A stretch of 64,000 nucleotides of DNA from Arthrobacter zhaoxinii (GTDB taxonomy: Bacteria > Actinomycetota > Actinomycetes > Actinomycetales > Micrococcaceae): positions 1,984,001 to 2,048,000 of the forward strand of contig NZ_CP104275.1 in NCBI RefSeq assembly GCF_025244925.1, read 5' to 3'. Within the stretch, counting starts at the first letter, position 1; each line of letters starts with the position of its first letter. The translations under genes were made by a program, and so were the position numbers. Shown piece after piece: positions 8,754 to 18,327 of the stretch. The notes under the pieces are model-generated. The model worked only from the letters and a program-made list of their open reading frames with translations. It ran no database searches and was not told the origin of the DNA.

Positions 8754-10097
8754 GTGAACGGACCCCCACCCCGCCAAGCACCTACCGATTGGACACCCCT
8801 GTTGTCCGGCACTACCCAGCCGCGAGTTCCCCTGGGCGGCTTTGACGCCACCACTGCCGGCCTAGGCTCCATCGTCGGCGCGGGTGCGTTTGTTGCCTTC
8901 TCGCCGGCTGCCGCCGCCGCAGGTCCTGCGCTGGGCACGGCGCTGGGAATAGCCGCATTTGTGGCCTTCCTCTGCGGGCTCTCCACCTTCCAGCTCAGCA
9001 GGGCCGTCTCGCGGCGCCTCCCCGAGGACCAGGGCGGGGATGCGACGGCGCGGACCGCGGCGCGGATCCTGCTGGGACCGTACAGCGGGTTCCTTTCCGG
9101 CTGGACCCTGGTGTGGGGGCTGCTGCTGTCCTCCGCCGTGCTGGCCCTCGCGTTCGGCGCCTACGCCGTCCCGGAACACCCCAGAGTCGGTGCCGCGGGC
9201 GCCGTCGTTGTGATGGCCGCAGTGAATCTGCTGGGACTCAGCCGGAGCTCCTGGGTTACCCGCTTCATTGTTGCCTTCGTTTTCAGCGTCCTGGCCTTCA
9301 CCGTGGTGGTGCTCTTCAACGAGGCACCCAACCAGCCGGTGCGCGTGGGCGCGGAGATCGAGGCATCCACGTCCGGCGTGCTGCAGGCAGCCGGACTGCT
9401 GTTCTTCCTCTTCTCCGGGTACACGCGGCTGGCCACCATGGGCTCCGGTGTGCGCAATCCCTCCCGCAACCTCCCCATCGCCATCCCCGCGGCGCTGGCC
9501 GTGGCCTTCGTGCTCTATTGGTTCATGGGCTCCTCCATGCTGGCCTACTACGGGGCGGCGGCGCTTTCCGCGGAAACCGCACCGCTGCTGGACCCGATGC
9601 AAAGCGTGGGCGCCGGCGTGGGTACGGGGGCCGTGGTCATCGCGGTGACTGCCGCTGCGCTGGGCGGCCTGTGGTCGCTGCTGGAATCGGCAAGCCGGAC
9701 CGCGTCCGCCATGGCCTCCGACCGGGACCTGCCGGCAGTCTTCACCGCTTCCCGGAACACCCGGACCGGTTCCGTGCCCTGGGCCGCCCACGCCGCGGCC
9801 GCCGTCGTCGTCCTGCTGCTGGTGCTGTCCGGCGATATTGACGGACTGCTGGGCATGGCGTCCTTCACCCTGCTCTTCTACGCGGCCATCACCACCGTGT
9901 GCGCGTTCTCGCTGAAGGACCGCACCCGCTACGCGCCGCGCCTCCTGAACCTTGCCGGCGCGGCCGGTGCCCTGCTGCTGGCCCTCGCCCTGCCGCCGCT
10001 GTCCATCAGCCTGGCCCTGATCATTCTGGTGGCCGGACTTGTGGTCCGCCTGAGCTTCCGCCGCCCGCGGTCCTCCAAGACTCCGCCGGCGCTTTAG
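8754..10097 (+). CDS. APC-superfamily amino acid permease
   Basis: Integral membrane transporter of 447 residues with about 12 hydrophobic segments. The APC signature is at the first helix: [21 protein letters not shown] (about residues 28-48). The loop [15 protein letters not shown] (about 240-254) is the conserved inter-helix segment after TM6. Substrate is probably an amino acid or polyamine but cannot be told from sequence. It starts with a GTG at 8754, divergent from aspS across 77 bases. Its stop overlaps the convergent adenine deaminase stop by four bases. Confidence 0.9.
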   Translation: MNGPPPRQAPTDWTPLLSGTTQPRVPLGGFDATTAGLGSIVGAGAFVAFSPAAAAAGPALGTALGIAAFVAFLCGLSTFQLSRAVSRRLPEDQGGDATARTAARILLGPYSGFLSGWTLVWGLLLSSAVLALAFGAYAVPEHPRVGAAGAVVVMAAVNLLGLSRSSWVTRFIVAFVFSVLAFTVVVLFNEAPNQPVRVGAEIEASTSGVLQAAGLLFFLFSGYTRLATMGSGVRNPSRNLPIAIPAALAVAFVLYWFMGSSMLAYYGAAALSAETAPLLDPMQSVGAGVGTGAVVIAVTAAALGGLWSLLESASRTASAMASDRDLPAVFTASRNTRTGSVPWAAHAAAAVVVLLLVLSGDIDGLLGMASFTLLFYAAITTVCAFSLKDRTRYAPRLLNLAGAAGALLLALALPPLSISLALIILVAGLVVRLSFRRPRSSKTPPAL

Positions 10098-11113
10098 TCC
10101 GCTTCGGGTCCGGCCGCCGCCCACGCACGGACTTCGTCCAGCAGTTCGGCGCGGCGTCCCGCGGACGCAAACGAAGCTTCGATGGAATCCTCCCCGAGCC
10201 GGGCGAGCTGCGCCCGGCTCAGGCCGAAAACTTCCTGCACGGTCCGGAAGTTGTCATCCACGTAGCCGCCGAAGTACGCCGGATCGTCGGAGTTCACCGA
10301 AATGTTCAGCCCGTGATCGAGCATCTGCGGCAGCGGATGCTGCGCCAGGCTCTCCACGGCCTGCAGCCGCACGTTGGAAAGCGGGCAGATGGTCAGCGGA
10401 ATCTTGTCGCGGACCAGCCGCTCGACCAGGGCCGGGTCATCCAGGCAGGTGATGCCGTGGTCGATCCGGTCGACGAGGAGCAGGTCCAGAGCCTCCACGA
10501 TGTAGGTGGGCGGCCCTTCCTCGCCGGCATGGGCAACGGTCCTCAGCCCGGCCTCCCGCGCCCTCCGGTACAGCTCGACGAACCACGACGGCGGATTCCC
10601 CACTTCCGCCGAATCCAGGCCTATCGCAATGATCGGCGCCCCCATGGCCAGCAGCTCTTCCAGGACCTCCAGGGCTTCCGCCGCAGGGCGGTCACGCAGG
10701 AACGCGGCGATCAGCCCGGTGGAGATGCCGAATTCCTCCTCGCTGCGCTCCAGCACCGCGCAGACACCGCGGACGGAGGTCTCGAGCGGAATCCCACGGA
10801 TGAGGTGCGCCTGCGGGTCCATCATCATTTCCACATGCCGCACCCCGGCGGTGGCTGCCCGCCGCAGATAGGCACGGGTCATGTCGGCGAAGTCCGCCTC
10901 TGTGCGCAGGACGTCCATGTTGGAGTAGTACAGGTCCAGGAAGGACTGCAGGTCCGTGAAGCGGTAGCGGGCGCGGAGGTCCTCGAGATCGGCGTAGGGC
11001 AGGTCGATGCCGTTGCGCGCAGCCAGTTCAAAGATCAGCTCGGGTTCCAGCGTCCCTTCTATGTGCAGGTGGATTTCGGCACAGGGCGGGGTGGCAAGCA
11101 GTTCGGCAACCAT
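10094..11113 (-). CDS. Adenine deaminase of the adenosine deaminase family
   Basis: Zinc metallohydrolase of 339 residues. Metal ligands and catalytic residues are visible: EIHLHIEG (H15, H17), TVAHAGEEG (His and catalytic Glu near 215-220), RIDHG (about 241) and NSDDPAYFGGY (about 295). The family includes adenosine deaminases and bacterial/fungal adenine deaminases. The combination LTICPLSNVRLQ and NSDDPAYFGGY is what I associate with the adenine type, so adenine to hypoxanthine is the favoured reaction. Adenosine deaminase is the alternative. Starts at the ATG at 11113. Confidence 0.8.
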   Translation of the reverse strand: MVAELLATPPCAEIHLHIEGTLEPELIFELAARNGIDLPYADLEDLRARYRFTDLQSFLDLYYSNMDVLRTEADFADMTRAYLRRAATAGVRHVEMMMDPQAHLIRGIPLETSVRGVCAVLERSEEEFGISTGLIAAFLRDRPAAEALEVLEELLAMGAPIIAIGLDSAEVGNPPSWFVELYRRAREAGLRTVAHAGEEGPPTYIVEALDLLLVDRIDHGITCLDDPALVERLVRDKIPLTICPLSNVRLQAVESLAQHPLPQMLDHGLNISVNSDDPAYFGGYVDDNFRTVQEVFGLSRAQLARLGEDSIEASFASAGRRAELLDEVRAWAAAGPEAD

Positions 11114-11164
11114 GGAACCAAGCCTAGGATGCCCCCGCCGCCGGCAGCTACCCGGCCCGCTGCG

Positions 11165-12520
11165 CTAGGCGGTGGGAACCGAAGCCGGGGTCACCTGCAC
11201 GGTGAGGTCCTCCGCCGGCGGCGTCCAGAGCGCCGGGTCGGCGGGCACCTGGTCACCGGAGCGGATGTCCTTGACCTCGTGGCTGCCGTCTTCTCGGGTG
11301 AACCAGACAAACGGGATGCCCCGGCGGTCGGCGAACTTGATCTGCTTGCCGAACTTCTCCGCCTTCGGTGCCACCTCCACGGAAATCCCCCGGCTGCGGA
11401 GCTGGGCGGCAATGTCCTGGGCCTCGGACCAGGACTCATCGGTGGCCAGCGTCAGCAGCACGGTGGTGGGCACGCTGCGCGAGGCGGAGGCGAAGTCCTG
11501 GCTGAGGATGCGCATCACCAGCCGGGTGACGCCGATGGAGAGTCCGACGCCGGGGAAGGTGCGGCTGCCCTTGCTCGCCAGGGAGTCGTAGCGTCCGCCG
11601 GAGCAGATCGAGCCGAGCGCTTCGTGCCCAACGAGGACCGTTTCGTAGACGGTGCCGGTGTAATAGTCCAGGCCGCGGGCGATGCTCAGGTCTGCCAGGA
11701 CGCGGCCCGGAGCACGGCGGGACGCTTCACTGATGACCTGGAACAGTTCGTCCAGGCCTTCCTCGAGCAGGTCGTTGGACACGCCCAGGGCGCGGACCTG
11801 CTCAACGAAGGAGGTGTCTTCCGTCCGGATGGAGGCCAGCTTCAGGGCTGCCTCGGCCTGCTCGGCAGTGGCGCCGAGTTCTTCCTGCAGGAGTTCGGCC
11901 ACACGCTGCGCACCGATCTTCTCCAGCTTGTCGATGCTGCGCAGCACCCCGGCCGTGTCTTCCAGGCCGATGCCGCGGTAGAAGCCTTCGGCCAGCTTGC
12001 GGTTGTTGACCCGGATCTTAAACTCGGGGATGGGCAGCGCGCCGAGGGCTTCGGCGATCACCAGCGCCAGCTCGACGTCGTACCGGAACGGCAGGTCGCC
12101 GTCGCCCACCACGTCGATATCGGCCTGCGTGAACTCCCGGGCGCGTCCCTCCTGCGGCCGTTCGCCGCGCCAGACCTTCTGGATCTGGTAGCGGCGGAAC
12201 GGGAAGGAGAGGTGGCCGGCGTTCTCCACCACGTAGCGGGCAAACGGCACGGTCAGGTCGAAGTGCAGGGCGAGCTGGTTGGGATCCTCCTTGCCGGAGG
12301 CCTCGCCTTCCTCGGCCTGCAGGCGGCTCAGTGCATAGACTTCCTTGTCAATCTCGCCCTTGCGCAGCAGCTGGCCCACCGTTTCCACGGCACGGGTTTC
12401 AATGTTGGAAAAGCCGTGCAGTTCGAAGGTGCGGCGCAGTACGTCCAGGACATGGAGTTCAACCAGGCGCTCCTGCGGTAGCCATTCGGGGAAACCGGAC
12501 AGTGAGGCCTTGCGTGCCAT
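11165..12520 (-). CDS. hisS: Histidyl-tRNA synthetase
   Basis: Class II synthetase, 451 residues. Motif 2 region is RYQIQKVWRGERPQEGRAREFTQ; the histidine-binding HisA motif reads ARGLDYYTGTVYE; motif 3 is GVGLSIGVTRLVM; the C-terminal anticodon domain follows from about residue 350. The ATG at 12520 has AAGGAG upstream and is preferred over an in-frame start at 12598, which would add 26 unrelated residues. A TAAAAT -10 candidate (12622-12617) and a 20-base palindrome (12578-12597) lie upstream. Confidence 0.97.
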   Translation of the reverse strand: MARKASLSGFPEWLPQERLVELHVLDVLRRTFELHGFSNIETRAVETVGQLLRKGEIDKEVYALSRLQAEEGEASGKEDPNQLALHFDLTVPFARYVVENAGHLSFPFRRYQIQKVWRGERPQEGRAREFTQADIDVVGDGDLPFRYDVELALVIAEALGALPIPEFKIRVNNRKLAEGFYRGIGLEDTAGVLRSIDKLEKIGAQRVAELLQEELGATAEQAEAALKLASIRTEDTSFVEQVRALGVSNDLLEEGLDELFQVISEASRRAPGRVLADLSIARGLDYYTGTVYETVLVGHEALGSICSGGRYDSLASKGSRTFPGVGLSIGVTRLVMRILSQDFASASRSVPTTVLLTLATDESWSEAQDIAAQLRSRGISVEVAPKAEKFGKQIKFADRRGIPFVWFTREDGSHEVKDIRSGDQVPADPALWTPPAEDLTVQVTPASVPTA

Positions 12521-12577
12521 GGCGGCAAACTCCTTAGGTGGGCGAAACGGCGCAGGCAGCACTCCGCCCGGCCAAAG

Positions 12578-12597
12578 TGCACGCTTCAAAGCGTGCA
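12578..12597 (-). promoter_or_regulatory. 20-base palindrome in the hisS leader
   Basis: TGCACGCTT-CA-AAGCGTGCA, a perfect 9-bp inverted repeat with a two-base centre. It lies 12 to 32 bases downstream of a TAAAAT -10 candidate on the minus strand and about 58 bases before the hisS ATG. The tiny loop suits a dimeric repressor site better than an RNA hairpin. Confidence 0.5.
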
Positions 12598-12724
12598 TAA
12601 ACTATGTGCGGCACTCATTTTAGCGAACTCGGGCGCAGCCCTTGTCCCGGACGCGCTGGTGCGGACTCCGGTCCGTTCCCGCTCCAGCCCCGGAATCAGC
12701 ACAGATCCAGTACAGGAGGTAACG

Positions 12725-13483
12725 GTGGCAGCAAACCGCACCAGCCGTGAAGACAGGCGCCGCGTGGCTCGGATGGAAGCACGCAGGGCCTTCGCCGCTG
12801 CCCGTGCCAAGCGCCGGAAGCGGGACAACCTCTTCGCGGCAGCGGCCGCCGTCGTTATCCTCGCGCTGGCCGTGGCCCTGCAGGTGAGCTGGTTCAGTTC
12901 GGACCCCACCGCGGACGAACTGGCGCAGCTGCGGGAAGAGTCCGCGGCAGCCGACCTGCCCGCCGTTCCGGATCCGTCCGTGGCCGAGGGGAAGACCTTC
13001 ACCGGTTCCCTCTCGCTTGGCCAGGGCGAGGTCGGGGTGGAGCTGGACGGCAACGCGGCACCGCAGGCCGCCGCCGTGTTCAAGACGCTTGCGGATGAGG
13101 GGTATTTCAGCGGCAAGGACTGCCACCGTCTGACCGCCACCGAATCCACGTCCGTGCTGCAGTGCGGATCACCGAACGGTGACGGAAAGGCCGACCAGGA
13201 TTTCCTGTGGGGGCCCGTGGAAAACTCCCCTGCCGACGGCATTTACCCGGCCGGCACCATCGCCGTCGCCCGCGGTGACGACGTGATGAGCAACGGCACA
13301 CAGTTCTTCATCGTTTACAAGGATTCGACGTTGGCGCAGGAATCCGGCGGCTACACGATAATGGGTAAGGTAACGTCAGGTCTTGACGTAGTTGAGGCCA
13401 TTGCATCCTCGGGGACTGACTCCGGGGGAACCGATGGCCGTCCGAAAGACCCGGTGACGATTAACTCGTTCACCCTGAAGTAA
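12725..13483 (+). CDS. Membrane-anchored cyclophilin-type peptidyl-prolyl isomerase
   Basis: Protein of 252 residues from the GTG at 12725, with a textbook AGGAGG five bases upstream. The N-terminus is very basic (RRRVARMEARR..KRRKRDN) and is followed by one membrane segment (LFAAAAAVVILALAVALQVSW, about 38-58). A cyclophilin domain then fills residues 100-252 (ADEGYFSGKDCHRL, ARGDDVMSNGTQFFIVY, YTIMGKVTSGLDVVE). The catalytic domain is predicted outside the membrane. Same position, next to hisS and rel, as the PPIase of other actinobacteria. The usual FHR triad is seen as CHRL, so activity may be modest. Confidence 0.92.
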   Translation: MAANRTSREDRRRVARMEARRAFAAARAKRRKRDNLFAAAAAVVILALAVALQVSWFSSDPTADELAQLREESAAADLPAVPDPSVAEGKTFTGSLSLGQGEVGVELDGNAAPQAAAVFKTLADEGYFSGKDCHRLTATESTSVLQCGSPNGDGKADQDFLWGPVENSPADGIYPAGTIAVARGDDVMSNGTQFFIVYKDSTLAQESGGYTIMGKVTSGLDVVEAIASSGTDSGGTDGRPKDPVTINSFTLK

Positions 13484-13536
13484 ACGGCGGCGCGGGCTTC
13501 GCAAACTGCCATCCATCGAGTGAAAGACTTTTAGCG

Positions 13537-14967
13537 GTGACAGACAGTCAGAAATCCGACGAAACAGCAGGCCCTTCCACTACGGAGACGTCCCGGCCTG
13601 CCACTCCGAGCCCGGCAGCACTCGCGGCGCGGCGGCCCTCCCCCGCAGCCGTAGGCGCCCGGCCCGGCGCGGCAGCCCAGCCGGTGGTGGCTGCCCCGGC
13701 CGCCCACTCCACCCCGTTGGAGGAAGCAGCCCGCTTCGCACGCGTCGAGGAGGACGGCCATGTCTTCCTGATCGTGGACGGCGAAGAAACCGCCGTCGGG
13801 CAGTTCCCCGATGCCTCCAAGGAGGATGCGCTGGCCTACTTCGTGCGCAAGTACGACGACGTCGCCAGCCAGCTCCTGCTCCTCGAGCAGCGGGTGCAGG
13901 TCAAGGCCCCGGCCGCAGACATCCACAAGACGCTGAAGCACCTGGCCCAGCAGGTGGCCGAGCGCAAGATGGTGGGCGACATCAAGGCTCTCGACGCCCG
14001 CATTGCGTCCCTCGAAGCCTCGCTGCAGGAAGCCGAGGCCGCCGAGCGCGCCGAAGCTGAAGCAGTGAAGGCACGCGAACTCGCTGCCCGCGAGGCCATC
14101 GTGGCCGAGGCGGAGGAAATCGCCGCCAAGGACCCTGCCACCATCCAGTGGAAGACCAGCAGCAACCGGATGAATGAGCTGTTCGATGCGTGGAAGACCG
14201 CGCAGAAGAACGGCCCGCGCCTGGGCCGCAGCACCGAAGACTCCCTGTGGAAGCGGTTCCGTTCCGCCCGCACGGTCTTCGACCGCCACCGCCGCGCCTA
14301 CTTCTCCCAGCTGGACAGCGAAAACTCGTCCGCCAAGGCGGCGAAGGAGGCGCTCATCGCCCGCGCCGAGGAACTGGCCACGTCCACGGACTGGGGCAAC
14401 ACCGCCGCCGAATACCGGCAGCTCATGGACGAGTGGAAGGCGTCCAAGCGCGCCAGCCGCAAGGACGACGACGCCCTGTGGGCGCGTTTCCGTGCAGCGC
14501 AGGACCAGTTCTTCGCAGCCCGGCAGGCAGCAAACGAGGTTATCGACGAGGAATTCGCCGCCAACCTCGTGGTCAAGGAAGAGCTGCTGAAGGAAGCCCA
14601 GGCGCTGCTGCCGGTGCGTGACCTGACCGCAGCCCGCAAGGCCCTGCAGTCCATCCGCGAACGCTGGGAAGACGCCGGCAAGGTGCCGCGGGCGGACATG
14701 GGCCGCATGGAAGCCGGCATCCGCAAGGTCGAGGAAGCCGTCAAGGCCGCCGAAGACGAGCACTGGCAGCGGAGCAACCCGGAAACCAAGGCGCGCACCA
14801 ACTCGGCGCTGTCCCAGCTGGAGGCGACCATCGCGTCCCTCGAGCAGGATCTGGCCGACGCCGAGAAGGCCGGCAACGCGAAGAAGATCGCGGATGCGCG
14901 CGAAGCCCTTGAAGCCCGCCAGCAGTGGCTGGCCATGCTGCAGAAGTCCGCGCAGGACTTCGCCTAG
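13537..14967 (+). CDS. DUF349 repeat coiled-coil protein
   Basis: Cytosolic protein of 476 residues. A proline/alanine-rich disordered N-terminus (1-60) is followed by a small globular part ([19 protein letters not shown]) and then a long helical region. That region has at least three DUF349 units, each with a W and a basic-aromatic stretch: LFDAWKTAQ..DSLWKRFRSART; LMDEWKASK..DALWARFRAAQ; SIRERWEDAGKVP. The C-terminal 50 residues are a coiled coil. Function is unknown. Starts at the GTG at 13537, 53 bases after the cyclophilin, and is followed by a strong terminator, so the two probably form one unit. Confidence 0.92.
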   Translation: MTDSQKSDETAGPSTTETSRPATPSPAALAARRPSPAAVGARPGAAAQPVVAAPAAHSTPLEEAARFARVEEDGHVFLIVDGEETAVGQFPDASKEDALAYFVRKYDDVASQLLLLEQRVQVKAPAADIHKTLKHLAQQVAERKMVGDIKALDARIASLEASLQEAEAAERAEAEAVKARELAAREAIVAEAEEIAAKDPATIQWKTSSNRMNELFDAWKTAQKNGPRLGRSTEDSLWKRFRSARTVFDRHRRAYFSQLDSENSSAKAAKEALIARAEELATSTDWGNTAAEYRQLMDEWKASKRASRKDDDALWARFRAAQDQFFAARQAANEVIDEEFAANLVVKEELLKEAQALLPVRDLTAARKALQSIRERWEDAGKVPRADMGRMEAGIRKVEEAVKAAEDEHWQRSNPETKARTNSALSQLEATIASLEQDLADAEKAGNAKKIADAREALEARQQWLAMLQKSAQDFA

Positions 14968-14991
14968 GCTTTACCCTCTTCCGCACGGCGC

Positions 14992-15040
14992 AAAGCCCCG
15001 GTCCCCGTTATCCACAGCGGCGGGCCGGGGCTTTCGTTTT
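14992..15040 (+). terminator. Rho-independent terminator after the DUF349 gene
   Basis: AAAGCCCCGG at 14992-15001 pairs perfectly with CCGGGGCTTT at 15025-15034, followed by TTTCGTTTT on the plus strand. It lies 24 bases past the stop. Confidence 0.85.
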
Positions 15041-15067
15041 GGCCGCAGACTGCACAAGCTGATCTGT

Positions 15068-15685
15068 ATGCCCGCTCAACTTTTTCCCTATCCCGGGGCC
15101 CTTCCCCAGGTCACGTCCACGGGCGGAGCGCTGTTCACTGCCGGGGAGGTCTTCCGCCACGAGGAACTCCAGGCCATGGCGATGGACGGGCTGCTGCGCC
15201 ATGTGTACGCCGGGACCTTTGTGCGCTGGGATGTCCGGCCGGATCCGGTGGTCCGTGCCCTTGCGGCGTCCGCGGAACTGCCGCCACCGCTGCGCCGGCG
15301 CCTCACCATGGGACGGCTGACCGCCGCCTGGATCTACGGCTGCGCTCCGCGGCCGCCCAGGCTCGATGTCCTGGCGGACCGGCGCAGCCGCACCGGCGCC
15401 ATGCAGCCCTTCAGCACCGCGGTCCTCCATGAGGTCCTGCTGGGCCCTGCGGACCGCGTGGACGTAGGCACGGTGTCCGTCACCTCGCCGCTGCGGACCG
15501 CCGTCGACGTCGCCCTCTATGCGGGCACTGCGGACGCCGTTGCCGCCCTGCGTCGCCTCGCGGCACATCCGGTGCTGGGCTGCCGGCTGGACCTCGTGCG
15601 GCGTGCACTGGAGGCCGGCAGCCGGGTGCCCGGCAAGGCGGCGGCGCTGGAACGTGTCACGGCCGCCGCCGCCCCTGCTGAATAG
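15068..15685 (+). CDS. AbiEi-like antitoxin / transcriptional regulator, no partner toxin
   Basis: Protein of 205 residues from the ATG at 15068. Residues 17-55 resemble the N-terminal winged helix of AbiEi-type antitoxins (GALFTAGEVFRHEELQAM, LLRHVYAGTFVRWD). The middle (GRLTAAWIYGCAPRPPRLDVLAD, about 80-102) and VTSPLRTAVDVALY fit the same family. In the type IV AbiE systems the antitoxin sits beside an AbiEii nucleotidyltransferase. Here the neighbours are DUF349 and rel, with no such toxin, so this is an orphan. It may be a stand-alone DNA-binding protein. No ribosome-binding site stands out. Confidence 0.7.
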   Translation: MPAQLFPYPGALPQVTSTGGALFTAGEVFRHEELQAMAMDGLLRHVYAGTFVRWDVRPDPVVRALAASAELPPPLRRRLTMGRLTAAWIYGCAPRPPRLDVLADRRSRTGAMQPFSTAVLHEVLLGPADRVDVGTVSVTSPLRTAVDVALYAGTADAVAALRRLAAHPVLGCRLDLVRRALEAGSRVPGKAAALERVTAAAAPAE

Positions 15686-15707
15686 CCGAATAGCCGACCC
15701 TGGCCGG

Positions 15708-18152
15708 TTAGACCCGCCGCTGCGACCCGGTGGTCCGGTAGACGTCGAACACGCCGTCGATCTTGCGCACTGCGCTGAGGATGTGGCTCAGGTACTTCGG
15801 ATCCCCCATTTCGAAGACGAACTTCGACATGGCCACGCGGTCACTGGAGGTGTTGACGCTGGCGGAGAGGATGTTCACGTGGTTCTCCGAGAGCACCCGG
15901 GTCACGTCCGAGAGCAGGCTCTTGCGGTCCAGTGCCTCCACCTGGATTTCGACCAGGAACACGCTGGACTGGGTCGGCGCCCACTCCACCGGGACAATGC
16001 GGTCCGGTGTGGCCCGCAGTTCCTGCACGTTGCGGCAGTCGCTGCGGTGGACCGAAACGCCTGAACCGCGCGTAACGAACCCGATGATCGGGTCCGGCGG
16101 GACCGGCGTGCAGCAGCGGGCCAGCTTGACCCACACGTCTCCCGTACCGCGCACGGTAACGCCCGAATCGGTGAACTTGGGGCGGCGGGCGGCCGTGGAG
16201 ACCGGTGCTTCGGCGAGGTCCTCTTCGGCGCCCTGATGGCCGCCCATCAGGTTCACCAGGTGCTCAATGACGTTCTGGGCCGAGGTATGGCCGTCACCGA
16301 CGGCGGCGTAGAGCCCCGAAATGTCCTGGTGGTGCAGTTCCTCGGCCACCGCCACCAGCGCATCGTGCGTCATCAGACGCTGCAGCGGCAGGTTCTGCTT
16401 GCGCATCCCCCGGGTCAGCAGGTCCTTGCCCTTTTCGATGGCCTCTTCGCGGCGTTCCTTGGTGAACCACTGCCGGATCTTGTTCCGGGCACGCGGGCTC
16501 TTGACGAAGCCCTGCCAGTCCTGGCTGGGGCCGGCGCCTTCGGCCTTGGAGGTGAAGATCTCCACCCAGTCGCCATGCTGGAGCTCGCTGTTGAGCGGCA
16601 CCAGTTTCCCGTTGACGCGTGCACCGATGGTCCGGTGGCCCACCTCGGTGTGGACCGCGTACGCGAAGTCCACCGGCGTCGAACCGGCCGGAAGGGCCAT
16701 CACTTCGCCCTTGGGGGTGAAGACAAAGACCTCGCGGGCGTTGATTTCGAACCGCAGTGAGTCCAGGAATTCGTCCGGGTCCGAGGTTTCCTGCTGCCAG
16801 TCCACCAGGCTCCGCAGCCAGCCCATGTCATCGGGGGCTTCGGGGCCCTTGTTTCCGTCCTTGTACTTCCAGTGCGCCGCCACGCCGTATTCGGCCCGGC
16901 GGTGCATGTCATGGGTGCGGATCTGGATCTCCACCGGCTTGCCGCCGGGACCGATCACCGTGGTGTGCAGTGATTGGTACATGTTGAACTTCGGCATCGC
17001 GATGTAATCCTTGAACCGCCCGGGAAGGGGGTTCCAGCGCGAATGCAGGGCACCGAGGGTGGCGTAGCAGTCGCGGACGGAGTCCACCAGGACGCGTACG
17101 CCCATCAGGTCATGGATGTCGTCGAAGTCTTTGCCCCGCACGATCATCTTCTGGTAGATCGAGTAATAGTGCTTGGGCCGGCCGGTGATGGTGGCCTTGA
17201 TCTTGACCGCGTGCAGGTCATCGGCGATCTGGGACCGCACCGTGCCCAGGTACTTTTCCCGTTCCGGCGTCCGGTCGCCGACCATCCGGACAATCTCGTC
17301 ATACACCTTGGGATGCAGTGCGGCGAAGGACAGGTCCTCCAGCTCCCACTTGATGGTGTTCATGCCCAGCCGGTGGGCCAGCGGGGCGAAGATTTCCAGG
17401 GTTTCGCGCGCCTTCTTGGCGGACGATTCCGGTGACACGAACCGCCAGGTGCGGGCGTTGTGCAGCCGGTCCGCAAGTTTGATGACCAGGACGCGGATGT
17501 CCTTGGCCATGGCAACAACCATTTTGCGCACGGTTTCGGACTGCGCGGCGTCGCCGAAGGTGACCTTGTCCAGCTTGGTGACGCCGTCCACGAGCATCGC
17601 CACTTCGGGACCGAAATCGGAGCGCAGCTCGTCCAGGGTGTAGCTGGTGTCCTCCACCGTGTCATGCAGCAGGGCCGCCGCCAGGGTGGTGCCGGACATG
17701 CCGAGTTCCGCCAGGATGGTCGCCACAGCCACCGGGTGGGTGATGTACGGGTCCCCGCTCTTGCGCTTCTGGCCCTCGTGGCTGCGCTCGGCCACCACGT
17801 AGGCGCGCTGGATCAGGTCCAGGTCTTCCTTGGGGTTGTTCACCCGCACGGTGCGCAGCAGCGGTTCCAGCATGGGCGAGTAGCCGGGATTGCCGCGGCC
17901 GGCCAGCCGGGCGAGCCGGGCGCGCGTGGAAGTGCGGCGCCCAGTCGACGGGGCCCGCCCTGATCCGCTGCCGACCTTCGCCCCTGCGGGGGTCCTGGCC
18001 TGGCCGGGTACCGGGAGCAGGGCGTCAGCGCTGCGGTTGCCGGCAGCGTCCAGCGCCGCAGCTTCACTCGCTGCGGTGCTCTCGCTGCCCGGGTCAATCC
18101 CCGTGGTACCGCTGTTTCCTGCCTCATCGGCAGGCGTTGCGCTATTGGCCAC
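15708..18152 (-). CDS. rel: Bifunctional (p)ppGpp synthetase/hydrolase
   Basis: Rel/SpoT homologue that makes and degrades (p)ppGpp in the stringent response; 814 residues. Order: disordered Ala/Ser-rich N-terminus of about 90 residues, HD hydrolase domain ([22 protein letters not shown]), synthetase domain ([42 protein letters not shown]), TGS domain ([22 protein letters not shown]), zinc-finger-like [10 protein letters not shown], and a C-terminal ACT domain. The GTG at 18152 follows AAAGG. A TAGACT -10 candidate lies at 18240-18235. The conserved HDxxED keeps hydrolase activity likely. Confidence 0.97.
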   Translation of the reverse strand: MANSATPADEAGNSGTTGIDPGSESTAASEAAALDAAGNRSADALLPVPGQARTPAGAKVGSGSGRAPSTGRRTSTRARLARLAGRGNPGYSPMLEPLLRTVRVNNPKEDLDLIQRAYVVAERSHEGQKRKSGDPYITHPVAVATILAELGMSGTTLAAALLHDTVEDTSYTLDELRSDFGPEVAMLVDGVTKLDKVTFGDAAQSETVRKMVVAMAKDIRVLVIKLADRLHNARTWRFVSPESSAKKARETLEIFAPLAHRLGMNTIKWELEDLSFAALHPKVYDEIVRMVGDRTPEREKYLGTVRSQIADDLHAVKIKATITGRPKHYYSIYQKMIVRGKDFDDIHDLMGVRVLVDSVRDCYATLGALHSRWNPLPGRFKDYIAMPKFNMYQSLHTTVIGPGGKPVEIQIRTHDMHRRAEYGVAAHWKYKDGNKGPEAPDDMGWLRSLVDWQQETSDPDEFLDSLRFEINAREVFVFTPKGEVMALPAGSTPVDFAYAVHTEVGHRTIGARVNGKLVPLNSELQHGDWVEIFTSKAEGAGPSQDWQGFVKSPRARNKIRQWFTKERREEAIEKGKDLLTRGMRKQNLPLQRLMTHDALVAVAEELHHQDISGLYAAVGDGHTSAQNVIEHLVNLMGGHQGAEEDLAEAPVSTAARRPKFTDSGVTVRGTGDVWVKLARCCTPVPPDPIIGFVTRGSGVSVHRSDCRNVQELRATPDRIVPVEWAPTQSSVFLVEIQVEALDRKSLLSDVTRVLSENHVNILSASVNTSSDRVAMSKFVFEMGDPKYLSHILSAVRKIDGVFDVYRTTGSQRRV

Positions 18153-18264
18153 TGACGACCTTTCTTCCGTGCTTCTTCAAGCAGGTGTTCAAAACGCTTC
18201 CTTGGCGGCCGCTGCGGCGCGGCTCCTGTCAACCAGTCTAAGCCTGCCCGCTCTGCACTTAAAC

Positions 18265-18307
18265 CGCCGGTTCCGTACTCCTTGAAGGAAGGAGGACGGA
18301 ACCGGCG
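18265..18307 (-). terminator. Hairpin terminator downstream of secF
   Basis: Perfect 12-bp stem CGCCGGTTCCGT (18265-18276) with ACGGAACCGGCG (18296-18307), 19-base loop. It is 20 bases past the secF stop, and the minus-strand continuation is GTTTAAG. It separates the secD-secF unit from rel. Confidence 0.8.
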
Positions 18308-18327
18308 AGGCAGACCTGGGTTTGGTT

